Assembly (NCBI RefSeq): GCF_015278315.1
Contig: NZ_JADIJE010000003.1
Span: 186,001-250,000 of the forward strand
From: Microbacterium ureisolvens
GTDB lineage: Bacteria; Actinomycetota; Actinomycetes; Actinomycetales; Microbacteriaceae
DNA: 64,000 nt
Direction: 5' to 3'
Below the pieces are notes generated by a model. The model did not search any database, was not told the origin of the DNA, and saw nothing but the letters and a program-made list of their open reading frames with translations. Every line of letters begins with the position of its first letter. Position 1 is the stretch's first letter. A program made the position numbers and the translations under genes. Shown one piece after another: positions 16,582 to 27,005 of the stretch.

Positions 16582-17705
16582 TGTACGCCATCGAAGCCTC
16601 CGACACCTTCAAAGTCTTCGGCAAGAAGGCGGATGACGCCGTCGAACGCCTCAAGCGCGGGGCAACGCGCGAGCAGCTGCGCCACGAAGGCCTCACCGCC
16701 GCCGTCATCGACGCCTCGTTCACCGTGAACGAGGGCGAGGTCTTCGTCGTGATGGGCCTCTCCGGATCAGGGAAATCCACCCTCATCCGCATGGTCAACG
16801 GGCTGGTCGAGCCGACCGCGGGTTCGCTCCGCGTCTACGGCGAGGACGTCGTCGGGATGAAAGGCAGCGCGCTGCGCCAGATGCGACGAGAGAAGGTCAG
16901 CATGGTGTTTCAGCACTTCGCGCTCTTCCCTCACCGCACCGTCGGCGAGAACGCAGCGTATGGACTGCGCGTGCAAGGCATCTCGAAGGATGAGTGCCAG
17001 CGCCGCGCCAACGACGCGCTGAAGATGGTCGGACTCGGCGGCTGGGAAGACTCGAAGCCCGGTCAGCTCTCCGGTGGCATGCGTCAGCGAGTCGGCCTCG
17101 CACGAGCGCTCGCCACCGGCACGAAGATCATGCTGATGGACGAGTCGTTCAGTGCGCTGGACCCGCTCATCAAACGGGAAATGCAGGATCAGCTCATCGA
17201 GCTTCAGCAGAAGCTCGACAAGACGATCCTCTTCATCACGCACGATCTCAACGAGGCCATGCGGCTCGGTGACCGGATCGCGATGATGCGCGACGGCAGG
17301 ATCGACCAGATCGGAACCGCTGAGCAGATCCTCAATGCGCCGGCCAGCGACTACGTCCGTCAGTTCGTGCGCGACGTCGATCGGGCGCGGGTTCTGACGG
17401 CCGGCCAGGTGATGACACCAGTGGACGAGGCGGATGTCGCGCATGACGACAAGAGGACGGTTTCCGCGACCACTCATCTCAGCGAACTCTTCGATCTCAG
17501 CGCGAGCACAACCGACGCGCTCACCGTCGTCGATGACGGCGGCCACGCGATCGGTGAACTCACGCACACGAGTGTCATCGCCGCGCTCAGTCAGACCGGT
17601 GCCGTCCCCGTTGTGATGGGAAGGAACAGGATGTTCGGCAAGAAGACCAAGCAGCCAGACACGACCGCTCGTACCGCCGAGCCCCTTCGTCAAGGTGGTG
17701 CCTGA
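16581..17705 (+). CDS. proV: Glycine betaine ABC transporter ATP-binding protein
   Basis: A roughly 374-residue ProV/OpuAA ATPase. Walker A GLSGSGKST, signature LSGGMRQRVGLARAL, Walker B IMLMDESFSALD and the switch His (FITHD) are present; a C-terminal regulatory tail of CBS type follows (about residues 270-340). It energises import of quaternary ammonium compounds with the permease four bases downstream and the ProX at 18705. ATG 16581 is used as start; GTG codons 6-18 bases upstream are possible. Controlled by site f, so import is under the same regulator as catabolism, which suggests a nutritional rather than purely osmotic role. Confidence 0.92.
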   Translation: MYAIEASDTFKVFGKKADDAVERLKRGATREQLRHEGLTAAVIDASFTVNEGEVFVVMGLSGSGKSTLIRMVNGLVEPTAGSLRVYGEDVVGMKGSALRQMRREKVSMVFQHFALFPHRTVGENAAYGLRVQGISKDECQRRANDALKMVGLGGWEDSKPGQLSGGMRQRVGLARALATGTKIMLMDESFSALDPLIKREMQDQLIELQQKLDKTILFITHDLNEAMRLGDRIAMMRDGRIDQIGTAEQILNAPASDYVRQFVRDVDRARVLTAGQVMTPVDEADVAHDDKRTVSATTHLSELFDLSASTTDALTVVDDGGHAIGELTHTSVIAALSQTGAVPVVMGRNRMFGKKTKQPDTTARTAEPLRQGGA

Positions 17706-17708
17706 GCC

Positions 17709-18665
17709 ATGTTCCGGACAGATCTCATCCCCGTCCCTCAGGTGCCCGTCGGGGACGCGTTCGAGGCCTTCTTCGATTGGCTGAACGTCACCTTCGGGCC
17801 AGCATTCGATGCGTTCAGCGACTTCATGGGAGCGATTCTCGACGGCTTCATCGCCGTCTTGTCGGCGCCCGATCCCGTCATCCTCGCCCTGATCTTCGGT
17901 CTGATTGCGCTGGTCACCCGCGGCTGGAAGTTCGCGGTGCTCGGGTTCCTCGGCTTGGTCCTGATCATTGCGATGGGGCAGTGGTACGCAGCGATGCAGA
18001 CACTCGCTCTCGTCCTCGTCGCCGCCGCCGTAGCCGTGCTCATCTCCGTTCCGCTAGGAATCCTTGCGGCCCGCAGCAAGACGGCGAGCTCGATCCTCCG
18101 ACCCATCCTTGACTTCATGCAGACGATGCCCGGGTTCGTGTGGCTCGTCCCTGTCGTCACGCTGTTCGGGATCGGCATCGTCCCCGGCGTGATCGCGACG
18201 ATCATCTTCGCGCTGCCGCCGGGCGTCCGGCTGACCGAACTCGGCCTCCGATCCGTGGACGGTGAGGTGGTCGAGGCCGCCGAAGCCTTCGGCGCGACGC
18301 CGCGGCAGACCCTGCTCGGCGTGCAGCTTCCGCTCGCCACGCCCGCGATCATGGCCGGCGTCAACCAGGTGATCATGATGGCGTTGTCCATGGCGGTCAT
18401 TGCGGGCCTCGTCGGAGCGGGCGGTCTTGGCGGTCAGGTTACCTCTGCCATCGCGACGCTGAACGTTGGGCTGGGATTCGAGGCAGGGCTCTCCGTGGTC
18501 ATCCTCGCGATCTACCTGGACCGAGTGACAGCGTCGTTCGGCGCGGGGACCAGCATCTCTCGCGCGAAATTCTGGCACCGCAAGACCCGCCCCGCTGTCG
18601 AGGAGCCTGCCCCGCTCGACGCGACCATCACTGCCGAAATCGCGCACGAAAAAGTTGGTGGATAG
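17709..18665 (+). CDS. proW: Glycine betaine ABC transporter permease
   Basis: A 318-residue integral membrane protein of the ProW/OpuAB family with about six to seven hydrophobic segments between residues 50 and 280. The cytoplasmic EAA loop that contacts the ATPase is seen in EAAEAFGATPRQTLLGVQLP. It sits between proV and proX with short spacers, giving a complete importer. It probably functions as a homodimer. Confidence 0.92.
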   Translation: MFRTDLIPVPQVPVGDAFEAFFDWLNVTFGPAFDAFSDFMGAILDGFIAVLSAPDPVILALIFGLIALVTRGWKFAVLGFLGLVLIIAMGQWYAAMQTLALVLVAAAVAVLISVPLGILAARSKTASSILRPILDFMQTMPGFVWLVPVVTLFGIGIVPGVIATIIFALPPGVRLTELGLRSVDGEVVEAAEAFGATPRQTLLGVQLPLATPAIMAGVNQVIMMALSMAVIAGLVGAGGLGGQVTSAIATLNVGLGFEAGLSVVILAIYLDRVTASFGAGTSISRAKFWHRKTRPAVEEPAPLDATITAEIAHEKVGG

Positions 18666-18704
18666 GCAACCCGCGCCTCTCCGACTTCAAGAAAGAGGAA
18701 CGAA

Positions 18705-19628
18705 ATGAGCAGCACTACGCGTACGCTTTCCGCCGTTGCCATCGTCGGCGCGGCAGCGCTCGCCCTGGTCGGCTGCGCCGGGTCTTCCGGTGCCGACACG
18801 GGCGACGGAGGTGACAGCGGATCCGACAAGGCGGTGACCCTGGGTGTCGTTTCGGGGTGGAACGACATGACCGACATCGCGAATCTGTACAAGTACGTCC
18901 TGGAGAAGAACGGCTACACCGTCGACATCAAGGAGCTCAGCGAGATCGCGACCATGTATGTCGCGGCCAGCGAGGGCGACGTCGACACGTTCTCGACCTC
19001 GCCCTCCACCATCCACAAGCAGTACTGGGACAAGTACCAGGACGACCTGGAGATCGTGGGCTCCTACTACGAGGACGCCTCGATCTTCCTGGCCGTTCCC
19101 GACTACGCGTCGGACCTGCAGTCGATCGAAGACCTGCCGGATCACGCCGAGGAGCTGAACAGCACCATCGTCAGCATCGAACCCGGCGCCGGCGTCGTAT
19201 CGACCGCGAAGGACGTCGTGTTCCCGGCATACGGCCTGGACGGCATCTTCACGCTCCAGACCTCGTCGACGGCGGCGATGCTCGCGAGCCTGCAGGAGGC
19301 TGTCGACAACCAGAAGCCGATCGTGGTGACGGGCTGGTCGCCGTGGTGGGCAAACTCCACCTTTGACCTGCGCAAGCTCGAGGACCCGAAGAAGGCGTAC
19401 GGGGACCCCTACACGCTCGACATGGTTGCGACCGCGGGCTTCTCCGACGCGCACCCTGACGTCGCGAACATGATTCAGAACCTCGTGCTGACGGAAGACC
19501 AGTTCAACACCCTCGACAACGCCGTCTACCAGGAGTTCGAGGCGGGCCAGGAGCAGGAAGCAGTCGCCTCGTGGCTCGAGCAGAACCCCGACATTCTCGA
19601 GCAGATGGAGGCCGCCCTGAACGGCTGA
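18705..19628 (+). CDS. proX: Glycine betaine ABC transporter substrate-binding lipoprotein
   Basis: A 307-residue ProX with signal peptide and lipobox LVGC. It shares the Trp-rich GWSPWWANSTF and overall plan with the two orphan copies at 377 and 1662, but here the motif after the signal region is SGWND rather than PGWND, so ligand preference may differ. AGAAAGAGGAACGAA precedes the ATG. It is the last gene of the operon and is followed by a strong stem-loop. Confidence 0.92.
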   Translation: MSSTTRTLSAVAIVGAAALALVGCAGSSGADTGDGGDSGSDKAVTLGVVSGWNDMTDIANLYKYVLEKNGYTVDIKELSEIATMYVAASEGDVDTFSTSPSTIHKQYWDKYQDDLEIVGSYYEDASIFLAVPDYASDLQSIEDLPDHAEELNSTIVSIEPGAGVVSTAKDVVFPAYGLDGIFTLQTSSTAAMLASLQEAVDNQKPIVVTGWSPWWANSTFDLRKLEDPKKAYGDPYTLDMVATAGFSDAHPDVANMIQNLVLTEDQFNTLDNAVYQEFEAGQEQEAVASWLEQNPDILEQMEAALNG

Positions 19629-19692
19629 GCACCACCAAAGGGTTGTCTCGCGCTGCCGACGGCGTCGAAGCGCGACATCATCCGACCGCCTG

Positions 19693-19728
19693 TGGGGGCG
19701 GTGATCGTCCAGGCGATCACCGCCCCCA
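19693..19728 (+). terminator. Terminator of the proVWX operon
   Basis: A perfect 15-bp stem (19693-19707 with 19714-19728) with a 6-base loop, 65 bp after the proX stop. Confidence 0.7.
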
Positions 19729-19821
19729 TCTCGCATACGCCCGATCTGCCCACCGAAGCCGGGACACACCGCCACGTCAGCGGTGATGTCGAGTCTTCTG
19801 CATTTCGACGAAAGGCCCGAA

Positions 19822-20934
19822 ATGACGCACCATCCGGACGAACAACCGGAACTTCCCCGCACGATGTCGGCAGTGCTCCTTGTCGGTCACGGGGGCCTCG
19901 ACAAGCTCGAATACCACGATGACGTGCCACTCCCGGTGATCGGGCCCGACGAAGTCCTGATCCGCGTCGCGGCCGCCGGCATCAACAACACGGACATCAA
20001 CACCCGCGCCGGGTGGTACTCGAAAGGCGTGAACGGAGCAACGAACGACGGCGGTACCGACGGATTCGCGTCATCGCGAGATGACGACGCGACCTGGACA
20101 GGCACCCCCATGAGCTTTCCGCGCATCCAGGGCGCCGACTGCTGCGGTCGGATCGTCGCAGTCGGATCGGCGATCGACCCCGCGCGTATCGGGGAACGCG
20201 TGGTCGTACAGAACACGCTTCGCTATTACGCCAACTTCGAGCCCATGGAGGCATGGGGTTTCGGGTCGGAATGCGACGGCGCGTTCGCACAGTACACAAA
20301 GGCACCGTCGATAGAGACCCACGCTGTTGACTCGGACTGGACCGACGTCGAACTCGCATCGATCCCCATCGCGTACTCGACCGCGGAGAACATGCTTCAC
20401 CGGGCCGGCGTCGTCTCGGGCGAGCACGTGGTTATCACCGGGGCGTCGGGTGGCGTCGGGTCGGCCGCCGTCCAACTGGCGAAGCGCCGGGGCGCTATCG
20501 TCACTGCCGTCGTGGGTCCGGGCAAGGCCGATCAAGTGCGAGAGTTCGGAGCCGACGGGGTGGTTGTCCGCGGCGAGAGCCTCGTCGACCGGCTCGGCTC
20601 CCACAGCGTGGACGTGGTGATCGACGTCACCGCGGGCGCCACCTTCACCGAACTTCTCGAGGTGCTGCGCAAGGGCGGTCGTTACGCAGTCGCCGGCGCC
20701 ATCGCGGGCCCGATCGTCGAACTTGACGTGCGAACCCTGTATCTGAAGGATCTGACGATCTTCGGCTGCACCTTCCAGGACGACATCGTGTTCAGGAATC
20801 TGATCAGTTACGTTGAGAAGAACGAGATCCGTCCCCTGGTGTCACGGACCTTCCCCCTCAAGGACATCGTGGAGGGCCAGGAGTACTTCCTCTCCAAGGT
20901 ATCGACCGGAAAGGTCGTACTCGTCGTCCCGTGA
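19822..20934 (+). CDS. Medium-chain dehydrogenase/reductase (MDR, quinone oxidoreductase-like)
   Basis: A 370-residue MDR protein. It has a GroES-like N-terminal domain (AAAGINNTDINTRAGWYS), then a nucleotide-binding domain with ITGASGGVGSAAVQLAKRRG. No structural-zinc Cys cluster is present, placing it with quinone-reductase/enoyl-reductase-like members. An insertion near residues 70-100 (DGGTDGFASSRDDD) is longer than usual. ATG 19822 is preceded by GAAAGGCCCGAA. It lies alone between a terminator and the convergent MFS gene. Acryloyl-CoA reductases belong to this broad superfamily, but nothing specific supports that here. Confidence 0.82.
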   Translation: MTHHPDEQPELPRTMSAVLLVGHGGLDKLEYHDDVPLPVIGPDEVLIRVAAAGINNTDINTRAGWYSKGVNGATNDGGTDGFASSRDDDATWTGTPMSFPRIQGADCCGRIVAVGSAIDPARIGERVVVQNTLRYYANFEPMEAWGFGSECDGAFAQYTKAPSIETHAVDSDWTDVELASIPIAYSTAENMLHRAGVVSGEHVVITGASGGVGSAAVQLAKRRGAIVTAVVGPGKADQVREFGADGVVVRGESLVDRLGSHSVDVVIDVTAGATFTELLEVLRKGGRYAVAGAIAGPIVELDVRTLYLKDLTIFGCTFQDDIVFRNLISYVEKNEIRPLVSRTFPLKDIVEGQEYFLSKVSTGKVVLVVP

Positions 20935-21044
20935 CGAGAATGTCGACCACCTCACCGATGGGCGCACCTAGCCTCGACGCGACCATCGTCCGCAGTACGT
21001 CGCAGGACGTGCCCAGATTCCTGGCGCCCATCGCTGGACCGTTC

Positions 21045-22289
21045 TCAGGTGCGAGTAGTGCGGCGCCCCGAAATCAGCAGGTACACGGCCGCCGTCACTG
21101 CGATCAGGATGGCGAGCGCGACGAAGACGCCGTGAAAGCCGATGACCGGGATGAACAGGCCCACGAGTGGCGGGCCGATCGCGATCCCGCCGTCCCCAAC
21201 CAGGTAGAACGTGGAGGTCGCCAGCCCCACGCGACGCGGGGAAGCGGCAGAGAACACGGCGGCATGGACCACGGGGAAGAGGGCGCCGAACCCGAAGCCG
21301 ACCAGAACGCCCGAGGCCACCAGGCTGACCCCCGCCGGTGCTATCGCCACGACCGCGAGTCCCGCCGCGAGCGCTACCAGCAGCGGCGGGATGACCCTAC
21401 GCTCACCAAACCGATCCTGCGCACGACCCACGACCATACGGCCGACGAGAGCCGTGGCTGCGTAGACGAGAAAGTAGACGCCAGCGGCTTCACCGGCGCC
21501 ATCGGACGCTGAATAGGCGTTGAGGAACGCCAACAGGCTCGAGAAGCCGACACCAGCGATGAAGACGATGCTCGACAGTGCGGCCGCCGGACCGTCGACA
21601 AGTGCGGACGGCGTCCAGCGCCTCGCCGCACGGCGATCCTCGTCGGTGAGCTGTCGCTCCGGCAGCCGGAGCAGCAGGGCGAATGCGAGGCCGGCGGCGG
21701 CGCACGCCGCGTTCGAGACAAAGAGGGCCGGATACCCGAAGGCATGGATGAGCACACCGCCGAGTATGGCGCCGGCGGCCGATGCCACCACCGGGGCGAG
21801 GCCGTAGTAGCCGGCGGCTTCGCCACGGCGGTGCACGGGAACCATAGCCAGCGCGCCGGTCGAGAGCGCGATGCTGCCCAGGCCGAAAGCGGCTCCATGC
21901 AGAGCGCGGATCAGAACGAACATCCAGAGCGGATCTACCACCCCGTATAGCAGCGGCAGTGCCACGCACGCTGCGAGACTGACCACAAGGGTGCGTCGGC
22001 GGCCGATGATGTCGAGATACTTGCCACCGACGACCCGGCTCGCCACGGCACCGATCATGAATGCGCCAGCAGCGAGCCCCGCCCCGCTATCGGAGGCCCG
22101 ATAGCGTTCCACCGCATACAGTGCGGTGGCTGTCATCATCTCGTAGAAGACGACAGCGATGAACAGATTCGTGACGACGGCGAGAACGTAGTCACGCGTC
22201 CACAGCAGCTCCCGGGACGGACCGGCAAGATCTCGAGTGGATGCCGGGTCGTGGCGAATCTTGCGACTTGCAGACCGCCGCGGGATCAC
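21045..22289 (-). CDS. MFS transporter
   Basis: A 414-residue major facilitator with about 12 hydrophobic segments. The loop 2-3 motif is visible as GGKYLDIIGRRR. The GTG start overlaps the stop of the upstream NAD(P)-binding protein gene (GTGA), so the two are cotranscribed. It could import a substrate or export a metabolite; nothing in the sequence decides. Confidence 0.85.
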   Translation of the reverse strand: MIPRRSASRKIRHDPASTRDLAGPSRELLWTRDYVLAVVTNLFIAVVFYEMMTATALYAVERYRASDSGAGLAAGAFMIGAVASRVVGGKYLDIIGRRRTLVVSLAACVALPLLYGVVDPLWMFVLIRALHGAAFGLGSIALSTGALAMVPVHRRGEAAGYYGLAPVVASAAGAILGGVLIHAFGYPALFVSNAACAAAGLAFALLLRLPERQLTDEDRRAARRWTPSALVDGPAAALSSIVFIAGVGFSSLLAFLNAYSASDGAGEAAGVYFLVYAATALVGRMVVGRAQDRFGERRVIPPLLVALAAGLAVVAIAPAGVSLVASGVLVGFGFGALFPVVHAAVFSAASPRRVGLATSTFYLVGDGGIAIGPPLVGLFIPVIGFHGVFVALAILIAVTAAVYLLISGRRTTRT

Positions 22290-22993
22290 ACGGTGCGCTG
22301 TGCGACGTCGACTCGTGTCGCTCGCTGCAGCGCGGCACGAACCTTGCTTTCGTCGGCCGGCGCTGCCGGGGCGGTCATCTCATCCGTGACCGTCGGGTCG
22401 GCAAGGTAGATCCGTGTGTACGCGGCTGCCTCCGGCTCGAAACGCCAGCTCGCCGACAGTGGACCGGTGTGGATGGCGTCGAACCCCAGACGGTCGAGCA
22501 GGTCGATCGCCTCCATCGCCGCGTGGGTGCTGTCACTTGCCACCGGCAACGTCGAGCGATCCGGCGACCCGGTGGGGCGCGCCAGCTGCGGGATGTGCGG
22601 CGCGTTGATGTTGCTGAACGCCTTCACGATGTGGACTCCCGGGTGCGCACGCTGCACCGTCTCGCTCGCGGTGATGCCGTTGTCGTCCAGCTCGGCGATC
22701 CGGCCGTCTCGATACGGGTAGTAGTTCGTCGGGTCCAGCACCGTCTTGCCACGCAGCGGTCCCGACGGAACCTGGTCGTGCGCGGTGAACGGGACGGCCA
22801 GCACCACAATCTCCTGCGCGGACGCGTCGGCGACTGTTCCCGCCGTCGCGCCGTCGCCGAGCTCCGCGATCAGGGCGTCGAGGCTTTCCGGGCCGCGCGT
22901 GTTGGCCAGCACGACCGGGATTCCCGCCGCGACAGCGAGACGCGCTACGGCGCTGCCGATCTGTCCGGCGCCGATTACTCCGAGGGTGGACAT
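22286..22993 (-). CDS. NAD(P)-binding oxidoreductase, F420-dependent NADP reductase-like
   Basis: A 235-residue protein with N-terminal Rossmann motif GVIGAGQIGSAVARLAVAAG and the NTRGPES loop typical of the NADP oxidoreductase/F420-like coenzyme-binding family, followed by VKAFSNI and a helical C-terminal half. ATG 22993 is favoured over the longer ORF because GGGAG precedes it and the Rossmann strand then begins at residue 3. It follows soxG by 55 bp on the same strand and may belong to the sarcosine oxidase transcript. Substrate unknown. Confidence 0.8.
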   Translation of the reverse strand: MSTLGVIGAGQIGSAVARLAVAAGIPVVLANTRGPESLDALIAELGDGATAGTVADASAQEIVVLAVPFTAHDQVPSGPLRGKTVLDPTNYYPYRDGRIAELDDNGITASETVQRAHPGVHIVKAFSNINAPHIPQLARPTGSPDRSTLPVASDSTHAAMEAIDLLDRLGFDAIHTGPLSASWRFEPEAAAYTRIYLADPTVTDEMTAPAAPADESKVRAALQRATRVDVAQRTV

Positions 22994-23048
22994 GGGTGAA
23001 CTCCCGTTCTCTCTCAGTGTGGGCACGGCTTACATCCGTGTCTCGGTT

Positions 23049-23678
23049 CTATGCCGCCGATTCGCCGGTGTACTCACGCATTGCGTCCAGCAGCCACGCG
23101 GCGGCGAAGTCGGAGAACGACGCACGCGGCATCAGCCGGTACGTCGTTTCGTCGGTGCGCCAGAGGATCAGCGCCACGCCACCCACCTCGGTGGACACCG
23201 CCGCGCCGACCGGGAGAACCCGTGGGTGCAGGTCGAGGGCGCAGCCCTTCTGCAGCACGGCGAGTGCCCGCGGACCGCTGAGCTCGAAGGCCGTCCGATT
23301 CGCGGAAAGGTCCACGACCTGACCGGCATCGTCGCCCAGCGCTGTTGTGAGGTTCGACTGGAGCTTCCCGCCAAGTTCGGCGTGCACTGATGCGGGCGCG
23401 ACAACGAGGAACTCTTCTGGACCCAACCACAGGATGGTGGTGTCGCCGACGCGAGCGGTGGCTCCACACCGCAACGGCAGTGGCGCGACCACGTCTTCGA
23501 GGCGGCGCGCGGCGTCCGTTCCGGGAGCGACTCGGACGCCGATCATGGTGAGGAACGGTTCCTCCCGGAGTGTCACCACGCCCGGCGCAGATCCCGCGTG
23601 AAGGCCGGCGGCGAGGTGGGCGGCGGGGCTCACTCGAAGGTCCGCGGGGTGCTCAGCGGTTGCGGTTGGTTCAGCCAT
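23049..23678 (-). CDS. soxG: Sarcosine oxidase gamma subunit
   Basis: A 209-residue SoxG. The gene overlaps the end of soxA by 8 bp, the normal soxBDAG order. The fold is a degenerate GcvT-like domain ([24 protein letters not shown], then DLHPR and [21 protein letters not shown]). The subunit has no known catalytic residues and stabilises the heterotetramer. Confidence 0.93.
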   Translation of the reverse strand: MAEPTATAEHPADLRVSPAAHLAAGLHAGSAPGVVTLREEPFLTMIGVRVAPGTDAARRLEDVVAPLPLRCGATARVGDTTILWLGPEEFLVVAPASVHAELGGKLQSNLTTALGDDAGQVVDLSANRTAFELSGPRALAVLQKGCALDLHPRVLPVGAAVSTEVGGVALILWRTDETTYRLMPRASFSDFAAAWLLDAMREYTGESAA

Positions 23679-26595
23679 CTTTGCGTGCTCCTTCCGGATC
23701 GAACAGCACGGTCTCGCCGACTACGACGTCGACGAGACGGTCGCCGACGACCGCCGTCAACGTCTCTCCGATGCGATCACGACCGCGTTTGACCAAGGCG
23801 AGCCCGAACGAGCGGCCGAGCGCGGCGGACAGGTAACTGGAGGTCACGAAACCGTCCATCGGCACCGGGGCATCGGACGATTCCACACTCGCGCCATGGG
23901 CGATGAGCTGCGAGCCTTCCGGGATCACGAACGTGGGATCGACTGGCAGTACGCTGATCAGTTGGTGACGGTCGGGGCGGGCAGTGTCGGGGCGCGAGAA
24001 GGAGCGTTTGCCGATGAAGTCTTTCGTCTTCGAGACGATCCACTCCATGCCGGCGTCCTGCGGGGTCACCGTCCCATCGGTGTCCTGACCGACGATCGGG
24101 TAGCCCTTCTCGGCCCGCAACACGTGCAGAGCTTCGGTGCCGTAGGGCGTGATGCCGAAACGTTCGCCGGCAGCGGCGATCGCTTCCCACGTGCGCAGAC
24201 CGTGCCAGGTGGGCACGTTCACCTCGTAGGCGAGTTCGCCCGAGAACGAGATGCGGCAGATCCGCGCGTGTACCCCTGTTGAGAGGGTGGTTTCGCGGAA
24301 CGTCATGAACGGGAACGCCTCGGCTGTCATCCCGTCGTCGGCTGCGAGGTCGGGCGCGATCGCGGAGATCACATCACGCGATCGCGGTCCGGCGACGGCG
24401 ATCGTGCTCCACTGTTCGGTCACCGACGTGCAGTGGACGTCAAGCTCCGGCCATTCGGTCTGCAGCCACTCCTCGAGCCACTCCATCACGGCGGCAGCGC
24501 CACCGGTCGTCGTCGTCATGAGGTAGCGGTCTTCATCCAGGCGCAGGGTCACACCATCGTCGAAGATCATTCCATCGGCGCGGCACATCAGGCCGTAGCG
24601 CGCGGCCCCCGGTGCAAGCTTCTTGAACGCATTGGTGTAGATCCGGTTCAGGAACTCGCCGGCATCTCTCCCACGGATCTCGATCTTGCCGAGCGTGCTC
24701 GCATCCTGGAAGCCGACCGCGGTGCGTACCGCGATGCACTCGCGTTGCACCGCGTCGTGCATGCTCTCCCCGTCCTGGGGGAAGTACCAGGGACGCTTCC
24801 ACTGACCGACATCCTCGAAGACGGCCCCGTGGGCGGTGTGCCACGAATGGATCGACGTGACCCGTGCGGCATCGAACAGCGGGCCACGCTGACGCCCTGC
24901 GAGCGCCGCGAACGTGACGGGGATGTACGGAGCACGGTAAGTGGTCGTGCCGATGTCCCCTATTCCGCGGGTCTGCCCGTCGAGGTCGCGCAACGCCTCG
25001 GCGATCACGCCGATCACGTTGACGCCGGACGTCCGGCCCTGATCGTTGGCGGTGCTGATCGACGTGTAGCGCTTGATGTGCTCCACGGAGCGCATTCCGG
25101 CGCCGGTGGCGCGCAGTACGTCCGCGACCGATTGGTCGCGCTGCAGATCGACGAAGTGCTCGTGCCAGTCGGACGCGTCGCCGTCACCCGGCACCAGCCA
25201 CAGTTGGCGAGTGGGCGCTGCTGCGCGCGGTGGCGGCAACGTGAGCGTAGCGTCGGTGTCCGCGGTACCTGCGGCTGCGCCCGCGGCGATTCCCTCGACG
25301 ATGCAGGCGGCGAGCGAGAAGCTGCCGCGGGCCGCACCGACCGTGTGCTGTCCGCGGACGGTGTCGACCGGGACGAACGCGGCGAGTTCGTCGTGCCACC
25401 GGATCTTGCCCTGGCGCTGGCTGTGGAGGTGGATCACCGGGCTCCACCCGCCGGAGACGGCCAGCACATCGCAGGCCAGTTCCTCGGCGTCGCCCACGAG
25501 GGCGCCGTCACCGTCGACGCGTCGGACGGTGACGCTATGGAGGCGTCCTGAAGTGTCCGCGGTGGTGTTCGACACGGTGCTGCCGGGCAGCACCGTGATC
25601 CCCAGGTCGGCGGTTGCCGACGCGACTGCGCTCAGCTGAGCGCGGGCGTCGACCACCACGACCGGGAGGCCCGCGGCGTGGAGGTCGGCCGCGAGGGCGT
25701 ACGCGCTGTCGTTCGTGGTGTCGATCACGAATCGTTCGCCCGCGGCAACCGCATACCGGTTCAGATAGGTGCGTACAGCGGAGGCGAGCATGATCCCGGG
25801 GCGGTCGTTGTTCTCGAAGACCAACGGCCGTTCGTGGGCGCCGGTGGCGAGCACCACTTGGCGGGCGCGAATGTGCCAGACCCGCTGCCGTGAAACACCC
25901 GTGCTCGGCGTCGCGTTCAGATGGTCGGTGCGGTTCTGCAGGGCCAGGACGTAGTTGCCGTCGAATGAACCGAACGCGGTCGTCCGGTGAAGGACCGTGC
26001 ACTCCGGGGCGTCCTGAAGTTCCGTGGCCACGCGAGACACCCAGTCGATCGCCGTCGCGTCGTCGATGATGTCTTGGCGACCGGTGGTCGTTGTGCCGGA
26101 CAGGAGTGATCCGCCGAGCTCGGGCTGATCGTCGACGAGGACGACGCGTCCGCCACCCTTGAGTGCTTCGCGTGCCGCAGCGAGGCCGGCGGGGCCACCG
26201 CCGATGACGAGCACTTCCGCGTGGAGATAGCTCTTGTCGTATTCGGCGCGGTCGTCCGACGGGTCGAGTCTGCCGAGACCCTCGAGAAACTCCGCATCCA
26301 AGCCCTCGACCAGCGACACCGTCGTCGCCGGGAGCATCGACTCGGCGACATCCCGCCGCACGCGCGGCGCGACCCGGACCAGGGCGTTCGCCTCTTCGAC
26401 CCCTGCCGACATGATGCCGCGCCGCCGGCCTCGGTAGAGGGAGTCGCCGGCTGCGATCCGTCCGTTGGCGATCAGCGCCGATGCCAGCGTGTCACCGGGA
26501 TGCCCGGTGAACTGTTCCCCGTCCAGTTGGAAGGTCAGGGTGGTGCCACGATCGATGCGCCCGCCGACCGGGAGCCGATTCTTCTGGGATGTCAT
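23671..26595 (-). CDS. soxA: Sarcosine oxidase alpha subunit
   Basis: A 974-residue SoxA. In order: a small N-terminal 2Fe-2S-ferredoxin-like fold domain (residues 10-95, [23 protein letters not shown]), a nucleotide-binding module with [14 protein letters not shown] (NAD+ site), and a C-terminal GcvT-like tetrahydrofolate domain (about 600-960). Together with SoxB it oxidises sarcosine to glycine; the methylene group is passed to THF in the GcvT domain. ATG 26595 overlaps the soxD stop (ATGA); the longer ORF upstream is a shadow of soxD. Confidence 0.95.
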   Translation of the reverse strand: MTSQKNRLPVGGRIDRGTTLTFQLDGEQFTGHPGDTLASALIANGRIAAGDSLYRGRRRGIMSAGVEEANALVRVAPRVRRDVAESMLPATTVSLVEGLDAEFLEGLGRLDPSDDRAEYDKSYLHAEVLVIGGGPAGLAAAREALKGGGRVVLVDDQPELGGSLLSGTTTTGRQDIIDDATAIDWVSRVATELQDAPECTVLHRTTAFGSFDGNYVLALQNRTDHLNATPSTGVSRQRVWHIRARQVVLATGAHERPLVFENNDRPGIMLASAVRTYLNRYAVAAGERFVIDTTNDSAYALAADLHAAGLPVVVVDARAQLSAVASATADLGITVLPGSTVSNTTADTSGRLHSVTVRRVDGDGALVGDAEELACDVLAVSGGWSPVIHLHSQRQGKIRWHDELAAFVPVDTVRGQHTVGAARGSFSLAACIVEGIAAGAAAGTADTDATLTLPPPRAAAPTRQLWLVPGDGDASDWHEHFVDLQRDQSVADVLRATGAGMRSVEHIKRYTSISTANDQGRTSGVNVIGVIAEALRDLDGQTRGIGDIGTTTYRAPYIPVTFAALAGRQRGPLFDAARVTSIHSWHTAHGAVFEDVGQWKRPWYFPQDGESMHDAVQRECIAVRTAVGFQDASTLGKIEIRGRDAGEFLNRIYTNAFKKLAPGAARYGLMCRADGMIFDDGVTLRLDEDRYLMTTTTGGAAAVMEWLEEWLQTEWPELDVHCTSVTEQWSTIAVAGPRSRDVISAIAPDLAADDGMTAEAFPFMTFRETTLSTGVHARICRISFSGELAYEVNVPTWHGLRTWEAIAAAGERFGITPYGTEALHVLRAEKGYPIVGQDTDGTVTPQDAGMEWIVSKTKDFIGKRSFSRPDTARPDRHQLISVLPVDPTFVIPEGSQLIAHGASVESSDAPVPMDGFVTSSYLSAALGRSFGLALVKRGRDRIGETLTAVVGDRLVDVVVGETVLFDPEGARKDG

Positions 26596-26978
26596 CTGGC
26601 CGGCTCCTTCGGGGTCGAGCCCTGGACGGGATTGGTTGTTGGCGGATACTCGTCGGCACCGGCAGGCGTGGTTGTCGCGGCCCCCGGTGCGGGGGTGAAG
26701 CCGGACAGATCGGGCTGGCGTTCGCCCGCGGGGTAGGCGGCATGGATCTCGTAGGTCACCGTGTCGCGGACGACGTTGAACCATTGACGGCAGCCGGTGC
26801 GGTGCAGCCAACGCTCTGCGAACAGACCCTTGGGGTTGTCACGGTAGAAGAGGAACTGCGCCCACTGCGCGTCGGTGAGGTCGTTTGGATTTTCCGGGTA
26901 GGGCACGTGCGCCTGCCCGCCGTAGTGGAATTCGGTCTCATCGCGCGGACCGCAGTACACGCAGGGAATCAGCAGCAT
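26592..26978 (-). CDS. soxD: Sarcosine oxidase delta subunit
   Basis: A 128-residue SoxD. The zinc-binding start [21 protein letters not shown] supplies two Cys and a His; YRDNPKG and the [17 protein letters not shown] stretch are diagnostic of the family. Residues after about 90 are a Pro/Ala-rich tail longer than in many homologues. Between soxB and soxA in standard order. Confidence 0.95.
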   Translation of the reverse strand: MLLIPCVYCGPRDETEFHYGGQAHVPYPENPNDLTDAQWAQFLFYRDNPKGLFAERWLHRTGCRQWFNVVRDTVTYEIHAAYPAGERQPDLSGFTPAPGAATTTPAGADEYPPTTNPVQGSTPKEPAR

Positions 26979-27005
26979 GAGCGTCTCTCTTTCGTGTCCA
27001 GGCGG

